DNA from: Zoogloea sp.
GTDB lineage: Bacteria > Pseudomonadota > Gammaproteobacteria > Burkholderiales > Rhodocyclaceae
Assembly (NCBI RefSeq): GCF_023150065.1
Contig: NZ_JAKLLN010000020.1
Coordinates: 1-64,000, forward strand
Length of the DNA: 64,000 nucleotides
Direction: 5' to 3'
Part shown: one piece after another, positions 1-8,276 of the stretch
How the letters are laid out: each line of letters begins with the position of its first letter
Numbering within the stretch: position 1 is the first letter of the stretch
The notes under the pieces: model-generated
Database searches by the model: none
Seen by the model: the letters and a program-made list of their open reading frames with translations, nothing else
What the model was told of the DNA's origin: nothing
Translations under genes and position numbers: made by a program

Positions 1-340
1 GGGACTGCAATTTTTTTCGGGCACGCAGCTCCAGCATCGCTTCCCCGTAGGCCTCCTGCAGTTGCTTGATCTGCTTCTCGTACTGCTCACGGATGTCCAG
101 CGGGTTGGCACGCAGCGCGTTCTCCATGCCCCGCTTCGCCTCATCGATCCAGGTCTCGATCTCTGACGGGGGCAGATCATAAGAACGGCTGGCCTCTGCC
201 ACCGTCGTCTTCCCCTGCAGGATTTCCATCACCAACGCGCTCTTGCGCTTGGCTGTCCAGCGTTTGATTTCGTCTTCCATGGCCGTGCTCATGTGTCATT
301 CCTTTCAAGGTTAACACCTGAGCAGGATTTCACTGGGTCA
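1..340 (-). mobile_element. Left-edge-truncated IS3-family-like element: terminal end plus start of OrfA
   Basis: Minus-strand reading MSTAMEDEIKRWTAKRKSALVMEILQGKTTVAEASRSYDLPPSEIETWIDEAKRGMENALRANPLDIREQYEKQIKQLQEAYGEAMLELRARKK resembles an IS3-type OrfA HTH protein; element end TGACCCAGTGAAATCCTGC on the minus strand at about 340. Confidence 0.7.
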
Positions 341-1307
341 ATACACGGGCACGCGTTTCTCGCAGCCTCTGGCGGGCTTCGGCCTTCAGCTCCCGCGCGT
401 CTTGCTCGATGCCGTAGAGCGCAGCGATGCGCTCCAGCGCCTCGCCGGCGATCTGGCTTTGCCCGTGCTCCTGGAGCTCGAAGAACTTGCGCCGCGCGTG
501 GGCCATGCAGCCGGCTTCGGTCACGCCTTTGGCGATCAAGGCCTTGTAGCCCGAGTAGTCGTCGCAGACGAGGGTGCCACGCCAGTCGCCCAGGAAGTCC
601 TGGGCGTGTTTGCCGGCGCGGCTCTCGGCAAAGTCGTAGATCACCGCTCGGACCGGATCGTGGGCGCCGATGCTGTAGGACCACAGGTAGGCCCGGTGGG
701 TCTTGCCGGCCCCGGGGTCGAGCATCGCCACTGGCGTCTCGTCGGCATGCAGTACCGGGAAGGCGAGGAGTTCTACCTTCAGGGCATCGACCAGGGGCTG
801 AAGCTGGACACCCATCTGGCAGACCCACTTGCCGCGGATGTGGCGCTCGACGCTGAAGATGCCCGGGGTGTAGTCGAGCTTCTCGGCGACGTCCTCGCCG
901 ATGCGTTTCATCTGGCAACCGCAGGCGCAGAGGGTGGAGTCCGGTTCGTGATGGATCTCGGTGCGAGGCAGTTCGGGCGGCAGGGGTTTGCGCTTGGCCT
1001 GGCCCTTGGCGGATGCGGGTTTGCCGGAGAGCTGTTCAAGCTCCTCGGTTATCGCAGCCAGGTCGGCCTCGACCGTTTCCTCGAACAGCTGGGCCTGCTC
1101 TGCCGACAGGCGCTCGGTCTTGACCCCGAAGCGCCAGCGCTTGTGCAGTGCCAGCTCATGGGTGAGCTGGTTGATCTTGCTTTGGCGCCAGGTAAGCTCC
1201 CGATCCTGCGCGATGAGCAGCTGGCGCAGGGCGTTGGCGTCGAGTTCGTGGAGGTTGGTAGGGAGAGCCATGCGCAGATCATGCCGCCACAGCATCGCCC
1301 CGGCCAT
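330..1307 (-). pseudogene. tnpC: IS66 TnpC transposase, truncated and internally deleted
   Basis: IS66 Orf3 motifs (WRFGVKTERL, LHADETPVAMLDPG, CMAHARRKFFEL). Jumps from KWVCQ to MGVQLQPLVDALK, apparently lacking ~70 residues, and ends RARV-LTQ* with the stop supplied by the inserted IS end. Confidence 0.8.
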
Positions 1308-1332
1308 CGGGGCATCCCCCGATGGTGGACCT

Positions 1333-1716
1333 TTAAATCATCCGGATCACACCGTCATCCCGCAGCTGTTGCCAGGGAAGCCCCAGCACCAGCGCGTCGA
1401 ACTGGGCCTGGGAGAGCGTGAGCGAACCGTTCCCCGCCGCCCAGTGAAAGCGCCCCTGGTGGAGGCGCCGGCAGGCGAGCCAAATCCCCTGGCCGTCGTG
1501 GATCAGCACCTTCATCCGGGTGCCGCGCCGGTTGGCGAAGAGGTAGGCATGATGGGGGCGCGCCTCGCCGAAGACCTGTACCACTTGGGCAAGGAGCGTG
1601 TCCATGCCGGCGCGCATGTCGAGCGGCGCCACCGACAGCCACAAGGCTTCGACCCGGATCACCCGAGCCACTCGCGCAGCCAAGCACCACAGGCTGCGGC
1701 CGAGGACGCGGGCCAC
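1333..1716 (-). CDS. tnpB: IS66 family accessory protein TnpB (real start probably internal, MDTLLAQVVQVFGEARPHHAYLFANRRGTRMKVL)
   Basis: Characteristic TnpB residues AYLFANRRGTRMKVLIHDGQGIWLACRRLHQGRFHW. Confidence 0.85.
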   Translation of the reverse strand: MARVLGRSLWCLAARVARVIRVEALWLSVAPLDMRAGMDTLLAQVVQVFGEARPHHAYLFANRRGTRMKVLIHDGQGIWLACRRLHQGRFHWAAGNGSLTLSQAQFDALVLGLPWQQLRDDGVIRMI

Positions 1717-2036
1717 TCGACCGTGACCACTGCAGCACCTTTGCGCAGTTCCAGCCGGATGGGGGGATCAACGTGGGGGGAAAGCTGCACCGGGACAAAG
1801 CCGCCCATCGGCTCGGAGGCCGCCACACGTAAGGGCAGGCAAGACAACGCCGGCGGCTCGATGCCCCGCTCGCGCATCCAGCGCCGCAGCTGGTTGGCAT
1901 TGATCCCGTTCACCAGGGCCACCCCGGCGACCGACGCGCCGGGCTCCCCGCAGGCTTCGATCAGGGACTGTTTGAATGCCTCGGAGTGGGTGCGACGGGT
2001 ACGGCGGGGCTTCGTGACGTTCATGAAAGTGTCCAC
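1659..2036 (-). CDS. tnpA: IS66 family TnpA (HTH protein); GTG start or internal ATG at 2024
   Basis: RRTRRTHSEAFKQSLIEACGEPGASVAGVALVNGINANQLRRWMRERG typical of IS66 OrfA; adjacent to TnpB/TnpC. Confidence 0.85.
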   Translation of the reverse strand: MDTFMNVTKPRRTRRTHSEAFKQSLIEACGEPGASVAGVALVNGINANQLRRWMRERGIEPPALSCLPLRVAASEPMGGFVPVQLSPHVDPPIRLELRKGAAVVTVEWPASSAAACGAWLREWLG

Positions 2037-2288
2037 TTCTATGCGTAGTGGACACTATGCTTAGCGAGCTAAGCCGATGGGGGAAGATGGGTTTGCCGGG
2101 GGCTTACCCACCTTCGGCGGCTTCAATGAGCACAGAGAGAACCTCGGCGCTGCCGGGGTTTTTACTTTCTTGGGCTTTCGCACTGAACCGCCACGACCCT
2201 AGGGGTTGATATCTGCCAGGGTATGCTTGTGGGGGCCACTTGGGACGAGATTCGGTGAGGCGCTTACATAGGTCGGGTGGGGCGAGTT

Positions 2289-2690
2289 TCAGCTCGAGCC
2301 GCCTTCGGCGTTCACTGCCGCGAAGACCTCACGGGCGGCGTTCAGGCCGTTGAGTGCCGCCGGAAACCCGGCATAGACCGCCATCTGCATGATCACCTCG
2401 ACGATCTCTTCCCGCGTGACGCCGACGTTCAGTGCGCCGTGCAGGTGAACCTTGAGTTGCGGCGCGGCGTTACCCATGGCCGTGAGCGCCGCCACCACGG
2501 CGATCTCGCGACTGCGCAGATCGAGCTCGGGGCGGGAGTAGATGTCGCCAAAGGGGAACTCGATGAGATAGCGGGCGAAGTCAGGCGCGATGTCAGCCAG
2601 GCTGGCGATGACGCGCTCACCCGCCTGGCCGTCGATTTCGCGCAGCTTTTCCAGGCCGCGGTGGTAGCGGGGATTGGTGTCGGGGGTCAT
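2289..2690 (-). CDS. Carboxymuconolactone decarboxylase family protein
   Basis: Translation with [62 protein letters not shown]. Confidence 0.85.
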   Translation of the reverse strand: MTPDTNPRYHRGLEKLREIDGQAGERVIASLADIAPDFARYLIEFPFGDIYSRPELDLRSREIAVVAALTAMGNAAPQLKVHLHGALNVGVTREEIVEVIMQMAVYAGFPAALNGLNAAREVFAAVNAEGGSS

Positions 2691-3092
2691 GAGAATTTTC
2701 CTTCCGTGGTTCAGGCGCGTAGCGAAGGGGTGTCTCCAGATCCCGGTAGTGCTCGATCTTGGCGTGCAGCGCCTGGGCGGCCTGCTGCATGGCGTCGATC
2801 GAAGCGAGCACCTGCGCGAGGTGCTGTTCCAGCATCTCGCGCCGCGCGGGCGCGGTACCTTCCCCTTCGCTGCGAAGTTGGGCGAAAGCCTGCATCTGCC
2901 CGATGGGCATCCGGGTTTCGCGCAGGCGCAGCAGGAATCCGATCCAGTCCAGGTCCGAGGCCGAGTAGCGGCGCTGGCCGCCGGGCGCGCGGGCGACGGG
3001 CACGATCAGCCCGGCACGCTCGTAGTAGCGCAGGGTGTGTGCCGTCAGGCCGGTGCGTTCGGCAACTTCGGTAATGGTCAGGAGGGATGCCA
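2617..3092 (-). CDS. MerR family transcriptional regulator
   Basis: [51 protein letters not shown]; start chosen at 3092. 3' end overlaps the downstream CMD gene. Confidence 0.9.
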
Positions 3093-3110
3093 TGGGAAGG
3101 ATTTTCAAAG

Positions 3111-3126
3111 TTCGAGTGCGCTCGAA
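3111..3126. promoter_or_regulatory. Putative MerR-type operator TTCGAG-tgcg-CTCGAA
   Basis: Dyad directly upstream of the MerR start, following TTGACT on the minus strand; typical MerR autoregulated promoter layout. Confidence 0.6.
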
Positions 3127-3150
3127 GTCAAGCCCTTCCACTTGGCGATG

Positions 3151-3225
3151 TCAACCGCTACCCACCGACTTGGGCGCCTGCCCGAAGTGCCGGGAGAAGG
3201 CCGCGCTGAAGCTGGCCGGGTGGCC
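3151..3225 (-). pseudogene. Remnant of an AraC/XylS-family C-terminus
   Basis: In-frame minus-strand reading HPASFSAAFSRHFGQAPKSVGSG* matches the AraC C-terminal HTH signature; no AraC-like sequence upstream in frame. Confidence 0.5.
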
Positions 3226-3322
3226 CTTCTCGTCGTCTGCCGCGCAGGTGGTGGTGGTTGCCGGTTTGGGGGTTGAGCCCTGGGGCGCTGGGCACGACGC
3301 TGGCCGGTCCCCGTCCCCGACG

Positions 3323-5473
3323 CTAGGGCTGCGCGACCCCCAGTTCTTCGATGCTTGCCGGCCCCTGGCGGGGTTCGGCGGAGATGGCCTGGAGAAAGGC
3401 GAACAGGGCTTTTCTTTCGCGGGCGTTGAGGCCGAGGGGGCGGACTTCCGGCGAGGTGACGGGAAGATCGGGCTGGTATTTGGCCGGGCCGGTGGGGCGG
3501 AACTGGACCATTCCCGCGTCGTACATGGCGATGACGCCCTGGTTCTCGGTCAGGGGGAAGCGGCCGTTGTGCATGTAGTTGCCGGTGTGCATGACGTCGC
3601 GCAGGCTGGGGGTGCGGAAGCGGCCCTTGTCTTCGGGCCGGCCGGTGACCTCGAATCGTCCCAGGTCTTCCAGCTCGCGGCCATGGAAATGCAGGCCGTT
3701 GCTGTGGAAGCGGTTGTCGGAGAACAGCGGGGTGTTGTGGCAGTTGATGCAGCGGGCCTTGGTGCGGAACAGGTGGAGGCCCCACAGGGCGTTGTCGGAG
3801 AGGGCCTGGGGCTGGCCCTTGAGGAAGCGGTCGAAATCGCTGTCGCGGCTGATGAGGGTGCGTTCGAAAGTGGCGATGGTCTGGGCGATGCGCTCGATGC
3901 TCACCGCGCGGCTGCCAAAGGCCGCCTCGAACAAGGGGCGGTAGTCGGCCCGGGCGGCAACCCGGGCGACCGCCTCGGCGGGCGTGGAGTGCATCTCAAG
4001 GGGGTTGGCGATGGGGCCGCTGACCTGCTCTTCGAGGCTGGCGGCGCGGCCGTCCCAGAACAGGTCCTCCACGTAGGCCGTGTTGAGGATGCTCATGGAG
4101 TTGCGTGTGCCGAGCTGGCCGATGTGCCCGGGGGATACGCTGCGCCGGTCGGTCCAGCCAGTGGCCGGGTCGTGGCAGTGGCTGCAGGCGATCTGCTGGT
4201 TGCGGGAGAGGATGGGGTCGAAGAACAGGCGCTGGCCGAGGGCCACCTTGGCGGCGGAATAAGGGTTGCCGGCGGGGAAGGGGACAGGCGGTAGCAGGCC
4301 CAGGTCGGCGAAGCCCGCCTTGACGCTGTCGTCCACCGTGGGGGCGGGCCAGTGGGGCTGATGGGCAGCACCGGGGACGTAACGGGCGTAGGCGCTGCGC
4401 AGGCGGGCCAGTTCGGCGGCGGGCAGATCCTGCTCCGGCGCGGGCCGCGGCCGGGCCAGGCTGGGGCGGCTCAGGGAGGCGTGGAGCAGCAGGCCGGGGG
4501 GCTGGCCGGTGTCGGGGCAGTGCTGGAAGCAGTAAGGGGCGAGGCTGCCGTCCGTGTGCCGGGCCCATACCGGGGTGTCCGGGCGCAGGCCGGGAAAGGC
4601 CGCCTGCAGTTCGGTGGTGGAACCCGGCGTGGTGCTGCGGAACAGGGCATGGATTTCGTCAGGGGTGGGCAGGCGCCAGTTGCCGAGGCCACAGGGCGCG
4701 GCCTGGCGGAGGCGGTGCTCGGCCGCGTCGAGCTGGCCCCGGGTGAGCGGGCCGGCCAGGTGCCACAGGCTCTCGACGGTGAGCGGGGTGGGGCCCTGGG
4801 TGTCGTCAACGCAGGCGGCGGCCTCTCCGGGTGCGGCGGCGATGCCTTTGCCGATGAGCGGGACGAAGCGCCGGGCCGGCGGGATGTGGGGCAGGGGCGG
4901 GTCGTCCAGGCGCGGGCCGCGGACCAGACGGAGGTGGGCGTGGTCGCCCCGGGCCAGGCTGATGCCGGGCTGGATGTAGTGCCCTGCATCGAAGGCCACC
5001 GCGAGGACGCCGTCCACCCGGCGCAGTGTGCGTGTCCAGTAGAAGCCGGCGCGCCGGTCTGGGAAGGCCTTGGCGTCGACGGCCGGATCAGTCGCCGCGG
5101 CAGCCCCGGTGCGCAGGGTTTCCAGCTCCCTGGCGCTGGGCAGTCGCCAGTCGGTGTGGCCGCACAGCGCGCTGCGGTTGACCGCGGCGACGTAGTCGGT
5201 GGCCCGGCAGCTGGCGGTATGGCCGCCACAGTCGGGTGGATGGATCGGTGCCGCGGCGGGCTCGGGCAGGTAGCGGTGGTCGGCGGCCCGCGGGCCAGCC
5301 GGCGTTTTGCGTTCCCAGCTCAGGCCGCTGGCGGTGTCGATGACGCAGGCGGCCGAGGCTGCATCGGCGGGCGCTCCGCCGGCATCCTTGAAGCTGTAGC
5401 GGGAGGGGCCGACCGGCAGGGTGCAGGAGGCGGCCAGGGGCAGGAAGGCGAGGGCGAGAAGGTGCCGGTTCAT
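3323..5473 (-). CDS. Lipoprotein with two N-terminal Lcl/DUF1566-like segments fused to a MauG/CcpA-type di-heme cytochrome c peroxidase
   Basis: MNRHLLALAFLPLAASC lipobox; WRLPSARELETL and WRLPTPDEIHALF repeats; two heme motifs CSHCH and CINCH; LGQRLFFDPILSRNQQIACSHCHDPATGWTD and DVMHTGNYMHNGRF. Confidence 0.85.
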   Translation of the reverse strand: MNRHLLALAFLPLAASCTLPVGPSRYSFKDAGGAPADAASAACVIDTASGLSWERKTPAGPRAADHRYLPEPAAAPIHPPDCGGHTASCRATDYVAAVNRSALCGHTDWRLPSARELETLRTGAAAATDPAVDAKAFPDRRAGFYWTRTLRRVDGVLAVAFDAGHYIQPGISLARGDHAHLRLVRGPRLDDPPLPHIPPARRFVPLIGKGIAAAPGEAAACVDDTQGPTPLTVESLWHLAGPLTRGQLDAAEHRLRQAAPCGLGNWRLPTPDEIHALFRSTTPGSTTELQAAFPGLRPDTPVWARHTDGSLAPYCFQHCPDTGQPPGLLLHASLSRPSLARPRPAPEQDLPAAELARLRSAYARYVPGAAHQPHWPAPTVDDSVKAGFADLGLLPPVPFPAGNPYSAAKVALGQRLFFDPILSRNQQIACSHCHDPATGWTDRRSVSPGHIGQLGTRNSMSILNTAYVEDLFWDGRAASLEEQVSGPIANPLEMHSTPAEAVARVAARADYRPLFEAAFGSRAVSIERIAQTIATFERTLISRDSDFDRFLKGQPQALSDNALWGLHLFRTKARCINCHNTPLFSDNRFHSNGLHFHGRELEDLGRFEVTGRPEDKGRFRTPSLRDVMHTGNYMHNGRFPLTENQGVIAMYDAGMVQFRPTGPAKYQPDLPVTSPEVRPLGLNARERKALFAFLQAISAEPRQGPASIEELGVAQP

Positions 5474-5480
5474 GGGGCGT

Positions 5481-8276
5481 TCAGGGTTGGGCGGGCAGCA
5501 TGGCGGCCCGGTGGATCTTGAGCCGTGGGGCGAGGCTGCGGATGCGCTGGTTGACTGCGGCCGCGTCGAGCTGCGCCAGGGCCGCGGTGGTCCGTTCGGG
5601 GCGGAGCAGGTCGCCGTCCTGGCGGTAGCTGCGCAGCATGGCGGCCATGCGTGATTCGTCGGAGGCCTGCTGCGCGGGTTCGGCGGATTCGCGCTGACGC
5701 CGGAAACGTTCGATGGCGTCTGCATCGAGGCCGTGGGCAAGCAGGTCGTCGAAGGTTTGCAGGGTGTGCCGGACGAGTTCGTCCTCCCGCTCCGGCGAGC
5801 AGGTGAAGCGGATGCTGCCGAGGAAGTGCTTGTCCACGGCATCGATCTGGTTGCTGACGCTCACGCTGTAAGTGCCGCCCAGGTTCTCGCGCAGCTCGGT
5901 GCGCAGCCGGGTGCTCAGTTCGCGCATCAGGGCCTGCAGGGCCAGTTCGTTTTCCGGGGAGGCATCGTCGGCGGGGCCCTGGATCGACAGCAGGACTTCG
6001 GTGCGCTGGGCCGTGCCGCCGTGCAGGCGCAGATCGGCCGGCGGGCTGCGGCGGCGCAGGGGCCGGGCCGCAGGGGCGGCATCCTCGTGCGCCGGGAGGC
6101 TGGCCAGGTAGCGCTCGACGAAGGGGCGCAGGGCCGTCGGCTGGCCGGGCGTGAGGAGGATCACCGTGCTTTCGGCGGGTGGCAGCAGTGCCCGCACGAT
6201 GTCCCGGGCACGGGCGCTGTCGGCCAGCCACAGGATGTTCTCGGAGTCCAGTGGGGTGCTGCGGGGGTCGTCCAGCAGGCTTCGGCGGACGGCTTCCTGG
6301 AGTTGCCAGGAGGGGTTGCCGGCAAGCTCCTTCAGACCCGCCCGGATGCGGGCCATCTGGGCCGGGCTGGCGACGGGGCGGGGCCGGGTGAGCTGCAGGT
6401 GGAGCAGCTGGAAGGCGTCTTCCAGGTGGGTGTCGGGGCTGGTGATGATGATCTGGCTGCCCAGGTCGGCGGCGCTGCTGCGGATGCCGATTCCGCGCTG
6501 GGCCTTCCAGCGGGAGAAGGGTTCGGCATCCATGTTGACGGTGCGCCGGTCGAGCCAGGACAGGGCCTGGCCGGCGAGGGGGTGGTTGCCGTCGGACAGG
6601 TGCAGCAGCCCGCGCGGGCTGTGCAGGCCGATGGTGAGGGTATTGCCCCTGCGGGTGCTGGGCACCACCAGGGCTTTGAGGCCGTTGGAGAGGGTCCAGG
6701 CCTCGCCGCCGGGAATGCCGTCGAGGGGGGCGATGGTGGTGATGCTGCCGGCCTTGGGTGGGTCCGTCAGGCGGACCAGGCGGACGTCCTCCTGCTTGCG
6801 GGCAGGGGCCGCGGCGGCCGGGCGGACGGATTCCTCCAGGCGGGCAAAGTGCGCCGCATCCAGCGGCGGGGTGTCGAAGTCCTTGCCTTCCCAGATCACC
6901 AGCTGCTCGGCGCTGGCCCGCATGTCCAGCCACGCGGCGTTCAGTTCGCCAGGCTCGAGCATGAGCAGGCGGTCGGCCAGCAGGGCGTGGTGCTGGCGGG
7001 GCGACAGCAGGGGCTCGCCGTTGCTGCGGGCCGCTTCGAGGCGCCCGATGAGGGTGCGGGAGTCCATCAGCGTGGTGCCGCTGGCGAGCTGCTTGAGGCC
7101 GGTGACGAAGAGGTCGCGCTGGGGGCGCAGTTCATCCAGGGAGAAGCCGTTGCGGTCCAGGTCGCCAAGCTCGGCGAGGAGCTGGCGGGCGCCGTCCTCG
7201 GCGCTGTGCCCGGCGGCCAGGGGCAGACGGGCCTGGAGCATGCGGCTGCCGTCGGGCAGGGGGGCGAGCTGCAGGCTCAGGCTGGCCCGGTGGCCTTGCT
7301 GGCGGGTGGCGCTGCGCTGGCTGGCCAGCCGCAGGGCCAGGTTTTCGACGGTATGGGTCCACAGGGCTTCCTGGCTGTTCAGGACCAGCCGGGGCTGGCG
7401 CTGGGCCAGGGAGACCGCCCGGGTGCTGCGCTCCGGGTCGGCCAGGGCGAGGTGGCGGATGCCGTCGGTCACCGGTCGCAGCCGCGGCGGGCGCTCCGGG
7501 AAGGGGCGGGCGGGGAGGCCGCCCAGGGTGCGCTCGATGAGCCCCTGGAGGTGCCGGGGGTCGAAGTCGCCGACAGCGAGAACGTGCATGTTGCCAGGGG
7601 CGTACCAGCGTTCGTAGAAGGCCTTGAGGCGGGGGGCCTCGGCGGCCTGTACCTGTTCCATCACCCCGATCGGGTTGCGCTCGGGGTAGTGGCTGCCGGG
7701 CAGAATGGCACTGATGAGGCGGGGCGACAGGCGCTGGCCGGGGCCCTGGCGGGCCCGCCATTCGGCTTCGATCACGCCCCGCTCGCGGATCACCTCGTCG
7801 GGGCTGAAGCTGGCGTGGGCGGCCCATTCCCGGAAGATCTCCAGGGCTTCGGCGAGCCGCGCCGGCTCGCTGTCGGGCAGGGTCAGCATGTAACGGGTCT
7901 GGTGATGACCGGTGAGGGCATTGGAGTCGCGGCCAAAGCGCAGGCCGAGGGCTTCAAGGCGCGTGACAAGGCTATTGCCGGGGTAGCGCGCGGTGCCGTT
8001 GAAGAGCATGTGCTCGACGAAGTGGGCGTAGCCACGCTCATCGTCGGCTTCATCCATGGCACCCACGTCAACCGTCAGCCACAGGTGGATCTGGCCCTTG
8101 GGGTGGGCGTTGGGCAGCAGGCTCCAGCCCAGGCCGTTGCCAAGCCGCCCACTGCGGAGCTCCGGGTGGGTCGGCAGGGGGGTATCGGCCAGGGCGGGGA
8201 GGGCGGCGGCCAGCAGGCAGCCCAGCAGCAGCGCGAGCGGCCGCCGGGCGGAGGGGCGAAAAGAAAGCAGGGGCAT
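5481..8276 (-). CDS. Secreted/periplasmic M16 (insulinase/PqqL/FusC-like) zinc metallopeptidase
   Basis: Signal peptide MPLLSFRPSARRPLALLLGCLLAAALPALA; HxxEH in GYAHFVEHMLFNGT; two M16 halves. ATG overlaps the TBDT stop. Confidence 0.9.
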   Translation of the reverse strand: MPLLSFRPSARRPLALLLGCLLAAALPALADTPLPTHPELRSGRLGNGLGWSLLPNAHPKGQIHLWLTVDVGAMDEADDERGYAHFVEHMLFNGTARYPGNSLVTRLEALGLRFGRDSNALTGHHQTRYMLTLPDSEPARLAEALEIFREWAAHASFSPDEVIRERGVIEAEWRARQGPGQRLSPRLISAILPGSHYPERNPIGVMEQVQAAEAPRLKAFYERWYAPGNMHVLAVGDFDPRHLQGLIERTLGGLPARPFPERPPRLRPVTDGIRHLALADPERSTRAVSLAQRQPRLVLNSQEALWTHTVENLALRLASQRSATRQQGHRASLSLQLAPLPDGSRMLQARLPLAAGHSAEDGARQLLAELGDLDRNGFSLDELRPQRDLFVTGLKQLASGTTLMDSRTLIGRLEAARSNGEPLLSPRQHHALLADRLLMLEPGELNAAWLDMRASAEQLVIWEGKDFDTPPLDAAHFARLEESVRPAAAAPARKQEDVRLVRLTDPPKAGSITTIAPLDGIPGGEAWTLSNGLKALVVPSTRRGNTLTIGLHSPRGLLHLSDGNHPLAGQALSWLDRRTVNMDAEPFSRWKAQRGIGIRSSAADLGSQIIITSPDTHLEDAFQLLHLQLTRPRPVASPAQMARIRAGLKELAGNPSWQLQEAVRRSLLDDPRSTPLDSENILWLADSARARDIVRALLPPAESTVILLTPGQPTALRPFVERYLASLPAHEDAAPAARPLRRRSPPADLRLHGGTAQRTEVLLSIQGPADDASPENELALQALMRELSTRLRTELRENLGGTYSVSVSNQIDAVDKHFLGSIRFTCSPEREDELVRHTLQTFDDLLAHGLDADAIERFRRQRESAEPAQQASDESRMAAMLRSYRQDGDLLRPERTTAALAQLDAAAVNQRIRSLAPRLKIHRAAMLPAQP

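Larger units (their letters stand above)
341..2267 (-). mobile_element. IS66-family element remnant; one terminus retained at 2267, other end lost to the IS3-like insertion
   Basis: tnpA-tnpB-tnpC order; the minus strand begins GTAAGCGCCTCACCG at 2267, matching the GTAAGCG-type IS66 terminus. Confidence 0.75.

Noticed and set aside
1-2267. Treating the left-edge IS66 element as intact and active
   Set aside because: TnpC is internally deleted and its C-terminus replaced by another IS end, so autonomous transposition is unlikely.
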